Of a stretch of 64,000 bases of DNA, positions 9,251 to 17,874 are shown piece by piece (the first letter of the stretch is position 1; the number at the start of each line of letters is the position of its first letter). The position numbers and the translations under genes were made by a program. The DNA is from Cognaticolwellia beringensis (GTDB lineage: Bacteria > Pseudomonadota > Gammaproteobacteria > Enterobacterales > Alteromonadaceae). The stretch lies in NCBI RefSeq assembly GCF_002076895.1, contig NZ_CP020465.1, positions 496,001-560,000 on the forward strand, in the 5' to 3' direction. The notes under the pieces were generated by a model. The model did not search any database, was not told the DNA's origin, and saw only the letters and a program-made list of their open reading frames with translations.

Positions 9251-11770
9251 TTATTCATATAAATACTTCTGACAACCAACAAATGCATTGCTAATAATAG
9301 GTATCGAACCCAATGTTTCTGCGGCATCGCTGATCGAGCCATACTTCAATTCAAGTAATGACTTCATGTTGGTGCGTGATAACTGAGATACACCGTCTCT
9401 AATATAATGACTAAGAATGAAGTCGATAAACTCACGTTGTTTGTCATCAGTAAAAGTATCCCTAATTGGTGAACCAGCTTTCGTTACTCGCTCTTTACGA
9501 GACAGTGCTTCTGAGGCGTAAGCAACAAAGGCTAATACGTCATATACATCACTGTCTTTCGCATCAATGAGCGCTTTCATGTCTTCAAGTTTTTCGCTGT
9601 CGTAACCTAAGTCATTAAGATTAATTAGCAATGCTTCCCTTGTCGTTGGGTCACTCCAGATAGACCTAAGCTGCTCTTCGTTTTCAAAAAATTGTGGCAA
9701 ATCATCAAACAGGTTTTGTAAAAACTCTTGGATAGGAATTGGCTTACCTTCTGCGCTCCAGAACATTACCGATGAGATGTGTTGAATTTGGCGTGATTTG
9801 CCATCGCTAAGCTTTATAACGACCTTTTCTTTACAGGTACATGGTAAGTTATTACATACATCACAAGGCTCTGGTTCACATATACAGGGGTTGTTATCAC
9901 ATTTAGGACAATTTGGTATAGGGCATGAACATGGGCTGTCACCACATTCTTCACACGGAGGCTCAGGGCAACAACAAGGGCTAAAGCCACAAGTTTCACA
10001 AGGCTCTTTTATACAACTACAGGGTGTATCATCACAAACGGTACATGGATCTTCTGGTAATGGCTCACCATCCCATTCAGGGTCGGCAAAGTTATGATGC
10101 GCTTTTACAAAATCATAAATAGTGAAGTAGTCTTTACCGTCATATACCCGCGTACCACGACCAACAATTTGTTTGAATTCAATCATGTTCTTACATTCAC
10201 GCATTAACACGATATTTCTTACGTTTCTGGCATCAACACCAGTAGATAATTTACGAGAAGTCGTCAGTATTGTGGGTATCGTTTTTTCGTTGTCTTGGAA
10301 TATTTTTAGATCTGTTTCACCCGCTTTACCGTCATTAGCCGTTACCCGTACACAATAGCTAGTATTAGTGGTCCAGCCTTTTTTAACAGCATAGGTATTG
10401 ATATAATCACGAACAAAACCTGCGTGTGCTTGGGTTGCACAAAACACGAGTGTTTTTTGCTGAGGATTGATGCTGTCCATCCAATACTCAACACGTCTTT
10501 CTTCACGCTTATCTATAGTAATAATGCGGTTAAAGTCACCTTCTTTATATACTTTACCTGGCTCTGGTTCGCCTTTAATAACGGCTCCATCGCCCGGAGT
10601 GAAAATGTACTCATCCATTGTGCCAACGATTGGGTAAACTTTAAAAGGCGTTAAGAAACCATCGTTTATGCCCTCTTTAAGCGTATAGCTATAAACGGGT
10701 TCACCGAAGTATTTATAAGTATCCGAATTATCTTTTCGCTTTGGTGTAGCGGTTAAACCTAACTGAACAGCAGGGGAAAAATATTCTAATACCGCTCGCC
10801 AACTACTCTCATCTTTAGCTCCGCCACGGTGACACTCATCAATCATGATAAAATCAAAGAAGTCTGCTGGGTAGTCGCCAAAGTAAGGTGCATCATCACC
10901 GTTAACATCCTTACCTGACATGAATGTTTGAAAAATGGTAAAGAACACACTGCCGTTTTTAGGTACTCGACCTTTCTTTTTAATTTCACTTGGGTCGATA
11001 CGAACTATGGCATCTTCTTCAAAAGGAGAGAATGAGTTAAAAGCTTGGTCTGCGAGTATATTTCTGTCGGCTAAGAATAAAATACGCGGTCTGCGTTTAG
11101 CTTGTGCTGGTGTTTTTTGAGCGCTTAAGCTCCAACGGCTATGGAATAGTTTCCACGCTAATTGAAAGCCAATAAAAGTCTTTCCTGTACCAGTAGCTAA
11201 CGTTAATAGCACTTTAGGTGCGCCTTTAGCGATAGCTTCTAAAGCATTATTAATGGCGTTATCTTGATAATAACGAGCAGTCCAACTGCCGCCTTTGGTC
11301 TCATAAGGCACATCAGCAAAACGTTGTCGCCATTGAGTAGCAAAGTCAGGCTCTTGCGCATCAAAGGTTAATGCCCAAAGTTCTTGTGGTGACATAAACT
11401 TATCAACCAAACCAGCTACGCCAGTTTTCATGTCAATCTGATAAATTTCATGACCATTGGTGGCATAAGCAATACTACATTGTAGACGAGTAGCATAGTC
11501 TTTAGCTTGACGAACACCTTCGGTATAACTTAATTCTTCTTTTTTGGCTTCAACTGCGGCAAGTTTTTTACCTTGGTAAACTAAAACGTAGTCACTGGTT
11601 ACACTATCACCACGTTTACCGCCTGTTAGTATACGACCAGGGCATATGACCTCTCTACGAATAAAGCTATGCTCTAATTCACTCCAACCAACATGATGTA
11701 GTTTGGGATCAATTAAATCTGCTCGTGTATCCGCTTCGTTTTTATATCCTTTATTGCTTGAGGCCATCAA
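9251..11770 (-). CDS. hsdR: Type I restriction enzyme R subunit HsdR, with a five-fold Cys-rich repeat
   Basis: An 839-residue motor and nuclease subunit of a type I restriction system. The N-terminal HSDR_N nuclease domain has SDYVLVYQGKKLAAVEAKK (about residues 63-81). The helicase domains show Walker A LATGTGKT (about 191), DECH in the motif II segment (about 313), TATPKR (about 341) and the motif VI-like QIVGRGTRV (about 536). The C-terminal part resembles the EcoEI-type R C-terminal domain. Unusual: residues about 572-646 are five 15-residue repeats of the pattern PCxxCxxxPCxC (20 cysteines). The gene lies 16 bp after hsdS. Start is one of two adjacent ATG codons. Confidence 0.93.
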   Translation of the reverse strand: MMASSNKGYKNEADTRADLIDPKLHHVGWSELEHSFIRREVICPGRILTGGKRGDSVTSDYVLVYQGKKLAAVEAKKEELSYTEGVRQAKDYATRLQCSIAYATNGHEIYQIDMKTGVAGLVDKFMSPQELWALTFDAQEPDFATQWRQRFADVPYETKGGSWTARYYQDNAINNALEAIAKGAPKVLLTLATGTGKTFIGFQLAWKLFHSRWSLSAQKTPAQAKRRPRILFLADRNILADQAFNSFSPFEEDAIVRIDPSEIKKKGRVPKNGSVFFTIFQTFMSGKDVNGDDAPYFGDYPADFFDFIMIDECHRGGAKDESSWRAVLEYFSPAVQLGLTATPKRKDNSDTYKYFGEPVYSYTLKEGINDGFLTPFKVYPIVGTMDEYIFTPGDGAVIKGEPEPGKVYKEGDFNRIITIDKREERRVEYWMDSINPQQKTLVFCATQAHAGFVRDYINTYAVKKGWTTNTSYCVRVTANDGKAGETDLKIFQDNEKTIPTILTTSRKLSTGVDARNVRNIVLMRECKNMIEFKQIVGRGTRVYDGKDYFTIYDFVKAHHNFADPEWDGEPLPEDPCTVCDDTPCSCIKEPCETCGFSPCCCPEPPCEECGDSPCSCPIPNCPKCDNNPCICEPEPCDVCNNLPCTCKEKVVIKLSDGKSRQIQHISSVMFWSAEGKPIPIQEFLQNLFDDLPQFFENEEQLRSIWSDPTTREALLINLNDLGYDSEKLEDMKALIDAKDSDVYDVLAFVAYASEALSRKERVTKAGSPIRDTFTDDKQREFIDFILSHYIRDGVSQLSRTNMKSLLELKYGSISDAAETLGSIPIISNAFVGCQKYLYE
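9832..10056 (-). repeat. Five 45-bp repeats inside hsdR encoding Cys-rich motifs
   Basis: The translated units are DPCTVCDDTPCSC, EPCETCGFSPCCC, PPCEECGDSPCSC, PNCPKCDNNPCIC and EPCDVCNNLPCTC, each with two linking residues. The 15-residue period is exact and the spacing of cysteines is constant, so these may be zinc-binding knuckles. The protein-level pattern is well kept while DNA sequence has diverged, so the repeats are old or selected rather than a recent duplication. Confidence 0.85.
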
Positions 11771-11786
11771 TAATTTCCTTATTCTA

Positions 11787-12956
11787 TTATGCTAATTCAC
11801 CATTAAAGGCTTTTTGTAAGATGGATTGTTTAAGTTCGTTAAGTAAATCTAGTTTTTTCTGGTAACTAATCTGTAAAGATTGAGTTTGGTTACTTAATTT
11901 CACCATTTGTGCTACCTGATTTTTTTGTTCATCTAGATTTGGAAACGAAAGTTTTATTTTTCTCAAATCACTATTGTATAACCTTGAAATTGTTGCTCCC
12001 TTGGAAGGGTTCCAATCACATACTCCATAAAACTGATATAAATACTCGTTAAGCACCAATTTTTCGTCATTATCAATCCAAACAATATTAGAATCTTGAA
12101 AATATCCAGGCTTTCCATCATAAATAACTCGTCTTCCAATTGTTCCTGACGCTGAAATTAGGATGTCACCTTTTTTAGGAAATGAATATTTCTGTTTAAA
12201 TTCTTGATATACGTCATTGGAAATATATGCATTGGCTGCTTTTCCAAATGTTCCTATTTTATAAAAGGGAATATCACCTACAGTTGAAGTTTGTTGTTTC
12301 AATATCCTTTTACACATAGATACCTTACCTATTTCTCCCACCGTTATTTCAAGCCTGCCTTCGCCACATTGACTAAAAACGTTCTGCGAATAACTTTCAA
12401 ACAACTCTTTAGCATTCTTTAAATTCTGCTCAGCATTAGACTTAGCTTTTTCAATATCAGCAAAAGCTTGATCTAGTTTGGCGACAATTTGTTTTTGGAT
12501 TTCAATATCCTGAGGATAACTGACTTTTAATTGAGACCATTTCGATTTGTTGATTATAGGTAAAGTCGCTTGTCCTGATTTTAAAATAACATTACGCTGA
12601 AAATTTTGGCTTAACATAGCGTAATAAAAAAAACGGGGATACAGGTTATCATTCGGAGTAAAGCTATTTATCTGCTGATTACAAGTAATGTCAATATTTG
12701 TGAATCCTGTTTTTCCAATTGTCGCTCCAATACAAACCATCAAAATACTGTTTTTATCGATTAACCTAGAGCTTTTCAATCCTAATTCACTTAAACCATC
12801 TTGATCATAATCAAGGCTTCCATCTTTACTAAAATTTGCTGGCTTTATAAAAGGAATGAAGTCACCAAAGTTCTCTTTCACCGATGTCTTGGGGGTATTA
12901 CCTGTTTTTATTACACCTAACTGAGACAGCTCTTCCGTAACCCATACTTGGCTCAT
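11787..12956 (-). CDS. hsdS: Type I restriction-modification specificity subunit HsdS
   Basis: A 389-residue DNA-recognition subunit. It has two target-recognition domains (about residues 1-150 and 200-350), each followed by a coiled-coil helix: the segment KQIVAKLDQAFADIEKAK near residue 165 and the C-terminal LDLLNELKQSILQKAFNGEL. The second ending is characteristic of HsdS. The start codon overlaps the hsdM stop (ATGA), so the two are translationally coupled. HsdS would determine the sequence methylated by HsdM and cut by HsdR; the target cannot be predicted by eye. Confidence 0.93.
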   Translation of the reverse strand: MSQVWVTEELSQLGVIKTGNTPKTSVKENFGDFIPFIKPANFSKDGSLDYDQDGLSELGLKSSRLIDKNSILMVCIGATIGKTGFTNIDITCNQQINSFTPNDNLYPRFFYYAMLSQNFQRNVILKSGQATLPIINKSKWSQLKVSYPQDIEIQKQIVAKLDQAFADIEKAKSNAEQNLKNAKELFESYSQNVFSQCGEGRLEITVGEIGKVSMCKRILKQQTSTVGDIPFYKIGTFGKAANAYISNDVYQEFKQKYSFPKKGDILISASGTIGRRVIYDGKPGYFQDSNIVWIDNDEKLVLNEYLYQFYGVCDWNPSKGATISRLYNSDLRKIKLSFPNLDEQKNQVAQMVKLSNQTQSLQISYQKKLDLLNELKQSILQKAFNGELA

Positions 12957-14419
12957 AAAAGATCCTTGATGTTTCTTAAAATAGTTTCACTTTCTTTGTC
13001 GAGTGCAATAATTTTTTCTATGATATCTACTGGCTCTTGTAATATCTTTTCTTCTTCTACATTAGGGTTTTTAGAAGACAAATCCATAGTACTTTGATCT
13101 AATTCATTGACATTAACTGACCAAGACTTATCAGAATCAACAAAGTTTTTTTGTAAAGTAACAAATTCTTTTAGATCATTGTCATTAAGCGCATTAGTTT
13201 TCCCCATATTACGGCCTGGATTTAATTCATAAAACCATGTTTTCTCTGTTGATGTTCCTTTTTCAAAAAATAGAACTACGGTTTTAACACCCGCACCAAT
13301 AAACGTTCCGCCAGGGCAATCAAGTACAGTATGCAGATTACAGTTTTCTAATAACTCTTTACGCAAGGCAACAGCAGCATTGTCGGTATTCGATAAAAAG
13401 GTATTTTTGATAACAATGGCTGCACGACCACCGGGTTTAAGTGATTTAATAAAGTGCTGTAAGAATAAAAATGCTGTTTCACCTGTTTTAATAGTAAAGT
13501 TTTGCTGTATCTCTTTACGTTCCTTTCCTCCGAACGGTGGGTTAGCTAGAATAATCTGATGTTTATCATGTACTTGCATGTCTGACATATCTTGAGCAAG
13601 TGTATTAGTGTGAATAACATTAGGTGCCTCAATGCCATGCAAAATCATATTCATGATTGCAATGACATATGCTAGGGATTTTTTTTCTTTCGCATAGAAA
13701 GTATCTTCTTGCAGTATTTTTAGCTCTTTAGGTGAAACTGGTTTTTTATCTGCACCACCTTGACGTAAATAATCAAACGCTTCACACAGGAACCCAGCAG
13801 AGCCTGCCGCACCATCATAGATAGTTTCACCTATCTTTGGCTGTATAACGTCTATCATGGCTCGTATGAGCGGTCTAGGGGTGTAATATTCACCACCATT
13901 ACGACCAGCGTTACCCATATTCTTTATTTTTGATTCATAAAGATGAGAAAGCTCATGCTTTTCAGCTTGTGAACGAAAACGCAGTTCATCAACTTTTTCT
14001 AAACAATCACGTAATGAATAACCACTTTGGATTTTATTTTTTATCTCACCAAAAATTTCACCAATTTTGTATTCTATTGTATTAGGGCTTTCAGCGCGTT
14101 GCTTGAAACCTTTTAAATAGGGGAATCATTCGGTATCGACATAATCCATTAAATCTTCACCCGTTAAGGCGTTATTGTGATCAAAGTCGCCTTTAGCATC
14201 TTTAGGCGCAGCCCATGCTGTCCAGCGATGTTGCTTATCGATAATGAACTGGTATTCTTCACCCAAAAGCTCAGCATTCAAAGACTTTTCATGCTCTAAA
14301 TCATCTAGGTATTTAAGAAATAACATCCACGATGTTTGTTCTGTGTAATCTAACTCGCTGCTACATCCAGCATCTTTATGAAGAGTGTCATCGATATTTT
14401 TAAACGTTTGTTCAAACAT
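12953..14419 (-). pseudogene. hsdM: Type I methyltransferase HsdM interrupted by one in-frame TGA
   Basis: Two in-frame pieces, 14419-14126 (97 codons plus stop) and the rest to 12953, make a 488-residue HsdM when read through. The TGA is at 14128-14126, in the sequence YVDTE-stop-FPYLKGF, where relatives have a leucine; TTA to TGA is a one-base change. Translation on both sides stays in frame and well conserved: HsdM N-terminal domain, DGAAGSAGFLCEAF (SAM motif I), and the catalytic ILANPPFGG (motif IV). A restart at the ATG at 13918 would lack the N-terminal domain. Either the methyltransferase is newly inactive, the TGA is read through, or the base is a sequencing error. Loss of HsdM would normally also disable HsdR cleavage. 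Confidence 0.88.
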
Positions 14420-14473
14420 TATTATTTAGTTCCTGATAGGCTTTCGCCTATTAAAATTATTTCTATTCTTTAT

Positions 14474-15028
14474 TTAGCTGTTTCGTTCTAGCGCTTTATT
14501 TAACGTTGGTCTGCTTACATCGAAATGACGAGCTACTTCGGCTTTTGTCATTTCAGGATCAAGCAACATGGCATGCGCCTTTTTAATATCATTATTTGTT
14601 AGTTTTTCTTTTCTGCCGCCTTTGCGTCCTCTAGCCCTTGCTGATGCTAGTCCGGCCTTTGTTCTTTCGCTGATCAGTTGGCGCTCAAATTGTGCTACAG
14701 AAGCAATTATGTGGAATGCAAGTTCGCCCACTGCTGAAGTGGTATCGATACTTTCATTTAAAGAAATGAACTGCACTCCCTGCGATTTGAATCCATCTAG
14801 TAACTCAATTAGGTCTTTTAAACTTCGGCCCAATCTATCTAGCCTTTGCACTACGATAATATCATCTTTTCGTAATGCATCAATCATACGTTCAAGTTGT
14901 GGACGGTTCTTTGATTTACCACTACATTTTTCAATATATAGTTTTTCACAACAAGCAGCATTCAACGCATCGAGTTGAGCATCTTCATTTTGTTCTTCTG
15001 TACTAACTCTGGCGTAGCCAATTCTCAT
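14474..15028 (-). CDS. Serine recombinase of the resolvase/invertase family
   Basis: A 184-residue Pin/Tn3-resolvase-like enzyme. The N-terminal catalytic domain begins MRIGYARVSTEEQN with the nucleophilic serine at residue 9; YARVST and the arginine motif RLDRLGRSLKDL (about 61-72) are intact, as is FERQLISERTKAG (about 119). The C-terminal helix-turn-helix is present (TKAEVARHFDVSRPTLNKAL). It lies 54 bp upstream of hsdM on the same strand, and directly upstream of it is an array of CGTAAAT/ATTTACG motifs that may be its recombination site. It could resolve island cointegrates or control neighbouring expression. It looks intact. Confidence 0.92.
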   Translation of the reverse strand: MRIGYARVSTEEQNEDAQLDALNAACCEKLYIEKCSGKSKNRPQLERMIDALRKDDIIVVQRLDRLGRSLKDLIELLDGFKSQGVQFISLNESIDTTSAVGELAFHIIASVAQFERQLISERTKAGLASARARGRKGGRKEKLTNNDIKKAHAMLLDPEMTKAEVARHFDVSRPTLNKALERNS

Positions 15029-15036
15029 ATTTATAC

Positions 15037-15160
15037 CGTAAATAAAAGGTGTAGAAAGTTTACGTAGATTACTTTACGGATTAATTTACGCTTTAACAAG
15101 AAAATTGAGGTGATATTTTGTTATTGGATGTTCGTAAATTAAATGGTCGTTTTATTTACG
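15037..15160. promoter_or_regulatory. Candidate res-type site for the adjacent serine recombinase
   Basis: Six copies of a CGTAAAT/ATTTACG-type motif lie in 124 bp. Two 28-bp imperfect palindromes start with CGTAAAT and end with TTTACG (15037-15064 and 15133-15160), and two direct TTTACG copies lie between them (15073-15078, 15085-15090). A 28-bp crossover site is usual for Tn3/gamma-delta-type resolvases, and extra half-sites are usual for accessory sites. The array also overlaps the likely promoter of the recombinase gene, so binding may autoregulate it. Confidence 0.55.
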
Positions 15161-15268
15161 GCTTTAATTTTGATTTATTAGAACCATGATATTGTTAAAA
15201 ACATAAGTTTTAATTTTGATTTTATTGGCCTCTGGCCATGTTTTTAAACATAGCGTGGTAGTAATATC
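15161..15268. repeat. Partial upstream copy of the 365-bp repeat
   Basis: About 105 bp here match the internal part of the tandem repeat found at 16921-17820, including TTATTAGAACCATGATATTG and TGGCCTCTGGCCATG, with small differences. Together with the later copies it brackets the Fic gene. A 75-codon frame (15216-15443, plus) starts with a TTG inside this repeat and encodes a hydrophobic segment. I do not regard it as a supported gene. Confidence 0.75.
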
Positions 15269-15370
15269 GTCTTTTGGACTATGTTGTAGTTTAGCGTGGG
15301 TTATTGGCTGGAAAATTGGAGTAGGCGGATTACTGGCAATGCCGTTCAAAATTTATCGTAAATATAAAAA

Positions 15371-15485
15371 TGATGAGAATAGAGGGGGTATTCTCATCAA
15401 AAAAACATCTATATTGATTAGAATACAAGAATTATTAGGATAAATCATTTATTCTAATCAAAAGTGATGCCATTATGATTAGAAT
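15371..15485. promoter_or_regulatory. Operator-like array upstream of fic
   Basis: Two inverted repeats share one half-site type. TGATGAGAAT (15371-15380) pairs with ATTCTCATCA (15390-15399), and TTCTAATCA (15452-15460) pairs with TGATTAGAA (15476-15484). A single TGATTAGAAT copy lies between them at 15415-15424. The last pair ends 17 bp before the chosen Fic start, so the array most likely covers its promoter. The Fic protein has a C-terminal helix-turn-helix, so it may bind here itself. Confidence 0.6.
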
Positions 15486-15501
15486 GAAAAAGGTAACTAA
15501 T

Positions 15502-16881
15502 ATGAGCTTAAAATATAACTGGCAAAATCCTAATTGGCCAAAATTTACATTTCAATCTGATGGCATTAACAAGCTCATAAGTGAATATACTAAAATTTCT
15601 TCTAATCTTCAGGGGCAAGTTTCCCAACTTGATCAAAATAATAAATCTGAAGCCTATATATACTTAATGGTTGAAGAAGCAATTAATACCAGTGAAATTG
15701 AGGGTGAAAACTTAAATCGTGAAGCAGTGCGTTCATCTGTTGCTCGTTATTTAGATCTAGAATTATCTCATCCTAAAGGTATCTTCCATAAAGAAAATGG
15801 TATTGCTTCATTGCTTATTGATGTTCGTAACAATTTTACCAATAATTTATCTAAAAAAATTGTTTGTAGTTGGCATAAACTACTTTTAACAGGACAAGAG
15901 GATTATTGCGCTAGAAAAAATATTAAAGTAGGCGATTATCGTAATGGACCAGTAGATATTGTTACTGGCAATGGTGATTATGAAGAAGTGGTTTTCGAAG
16001 GACCTCCAGGTGAAACAGTTGAAATTGAAATGGCCGCTTTTATTGATTGGTACAATGAAACATCTCCACTTAATGATAATGGCATATTCCTTCCAGGCCC
16101 TGTTCGCTCTGCAATTTCTCATATGTGGTTTACCTCAATACATCCTTTTAGTGATGGCAATGGACGTATAGCTCGTGCCATATCAGAACATGCACTATTT
16201 CAGGATTTTGAAATGCCACCTTTATTTAGTATATCTACACCAATTAATGAAAATAGAGATGAATATTACAAAATGCTTGCCGAAAGTTCTCGTATTAACC
16301 CATCTTTAGATCTAACCAACTGGGTAAAATGGTTTTCTGAAACAACAAAAAATGCCCAAGTTAATGCTAAAAACAAAATTTATTTCATCTTAAAGCAATC
16401 TATATTCTGGGATCATCACAAAGATACAATCTTAAATAAACGTCAGCAAAAAATCACTAGTAAGTTCTTTGAATTTGGCGAGAAAGGTTTGATTGAAAGT
16501 GGGGTAAGCCCTGATAAATACCAGTCTATAACTAACTGTTCGCCAGCTACAGCTACGCGTGATTTAAAAGATCTTGTCCAAAAAGGTATATTAACTCCAT
16601 CTCAATCTGGTGGACGTAGCTTGCGTTACCATATAAACCTTATTGAAGAAAAGCCTATATTTAATATCTTTCTGAAAAGCAACGATAAACAGTTAATAGA
16701 GATCAGTATCAGGAAATTATCAGAGGATATTCAGAGAAACATTAATTTTTATAAGTCTCCAAATAAGCAATTAAATAAACTTATTGATAAGTATAAAGTT
16801 TTTGCTGAAGATAACCCTGAGCATCAAGAGAAATTAAATGAGCTATTATCACAACTTGATGATATTGGATTTACACCATAA
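15502..16881 (+). CDS. Fic family protein with C-terminal helix-turn-helix
   Basis: The product begins MSLKYNWQNPNWPKF, the start of the DUF4172 domain that precedes many Fic domains. The ATG at 15502 is preferred over 15475 because AAGGT lies in front of it and the domain begins there. The Fic core carries HPFSDGNGRIAR (about residue 213), the complete catalytic HPFx(D/E)GNGR motif for AMP or other nucleotide transfer. An inhibitory-helix-like SEIEGEN occurs around residue 68. A winged-helix part follows (ATATRDLKDLVQKGILTPSQ). The C-terminus is longer than usual. Fic proteins often act as toxins or regulators; here the gene stands alone on the plus strand between recombinase and repeats. 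No antitoxin partner is visible. Confidence 0.9.
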   Translation: MSLKYNWQNPNWPKFTFQSDGINKLISEYTKISSNLQGQVSQLDQNNKSEAYIYLMVEEAINTSEIEGENLNREAVRSSVARYLDLELSHPKGIFHKENGIASLLIDVRNNFTNNLSKKIVCSWHKLLLTGQEDYCARKNIKVGDYRNGPVDIVTGNGDYEEVVFEGPPGETVEIEMAAFIDWYNETSPLNDNGIFLPGPVRSAISHMWFTSIHPFSDGNGRIARAISEHALFQDFEMPPLFSISTPINENRDEYYKMLAESSRINPSLDLTNWVKWFSETTKNAQVNAKNKIYFILKQSIFWDHHKDTILNKRQQKITSKFFEFGEKGLIESGVSPDKYQSITNCSPATATRDLKDLVQKGILTPSQSGGRSLRYHINLIEEKPIFNIFLKSNDKQLIEISIRKLSEDIQRNINFYKSPNKQLNKLIDKYKVFAEDNPEHQEKLNELLSQLDDIGFTP

Positions 16882-16920
16882 ATTGATTGATGTCGCATGT
16901 TGCGACCCGAACTAGTGAGC

Positions 16921-17820
16921 GTTATACCCTCTATTTTTCGGTTATCCTTAGAGTATTGCACTTAGAAATACAGATATATTTATATTACTTTACAGTTGGT
17001 TATATATGAGATGACTTAATTAGGTACTATTATTTATATTTAAGGGCTTTTATCAATACTTCTTAAATTTGAGGTAGTGATCGAAAGTCAGGTATCTATC
17101 CACTCAAAACATTAAAAGTCAGCTTTAATTTATTAGAACCATGATATTGTTAAAAACATAAGTTTTAATTTTGATTTTATTGGCCTCTGGCCATGTTTTT
17201 AAACATAGCGTGGTAGTAATAACGTCATTTTGATGTAATCACTCATAATTTATCTAATCAATAAGCTTACTACCTTATAGTGATCGTTATATCCTCTATT
17301 TTTCGGTTATCCTTAGAGTATTGCACTTAGAAATACAGATATATTTATATTACTTTACAGTTGGTTATATATGAGATGACTTAATTAGGTACTATTATTT
17401 ATATTTAAGGGCTTTTATCAATACTTCTTAAATTTGAGGTAGTGATCGAAAGTCAGGTATCTATCCACTCAAAACATTAAAAGTCAGCTTTAATTTATTA
17501 GAACCATGATATTGTTAAAAACATAAGTTTTAATTTTGATTTTATTGGCCTCTGGCCATGTTTTTAAACATAGCGTGGTAGTAATAACGTCATTTTGATG
17601 TAATCACTCATAATTTATCTAATCAATAAGCTTACTACCTTATAGTGATCGTTATATCCTCTATTTTTCGGTTATCCTTAGAGTATTGCACTTAGAAATA
17701 CAGATATATTTATATTACTTTACAGTTGGTTATATATGAGATGACTTAATTAGGTACTATTGTTTATATTTAAGGGCTTTATCAATACTTCTTAAATTTG
17801 AGGTAGTGATCGAAAGTCAG
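16921..17820. repeat. Tandem repeat with 365-bp period, about 2.5 copies
   Basis: GTTATAYCCTCTATTTTTCGG begins at 16921, 17286 and 17651, exactly 365 bp apart. The units are nearly identical over their length; the third is cut off near 17820 after CGAAAGTCAG. A partial copy lies before fic at 15161-15268. The unit contains a short palindrome TGGCCTCTGGCCA but no credible reading frame. The near identity suggests recent duplication. The stretch 16882-17874 holds no gene. Confidence 0.9.
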
Positions 17821-17874
17821 CTTAAAATATACTTAATTACTCAATAGGGCGATATTAAAGCTTGTCGTTAAATA

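Noticed and set aside
15216..15443. 75-codon hydrophobic frame before fic
   Set aside because: It starts with TTG within the repeat copy and passes through the operator array; no homologous frame survives in the other repeat copies.
16921..17820. Integron attC-type sites in the 365-bp repeats
   Set aside because: GTTATAC does not fit the GTTRRRY core and no complementary RYYYAAC is placed correctly; no integron integrase is present.
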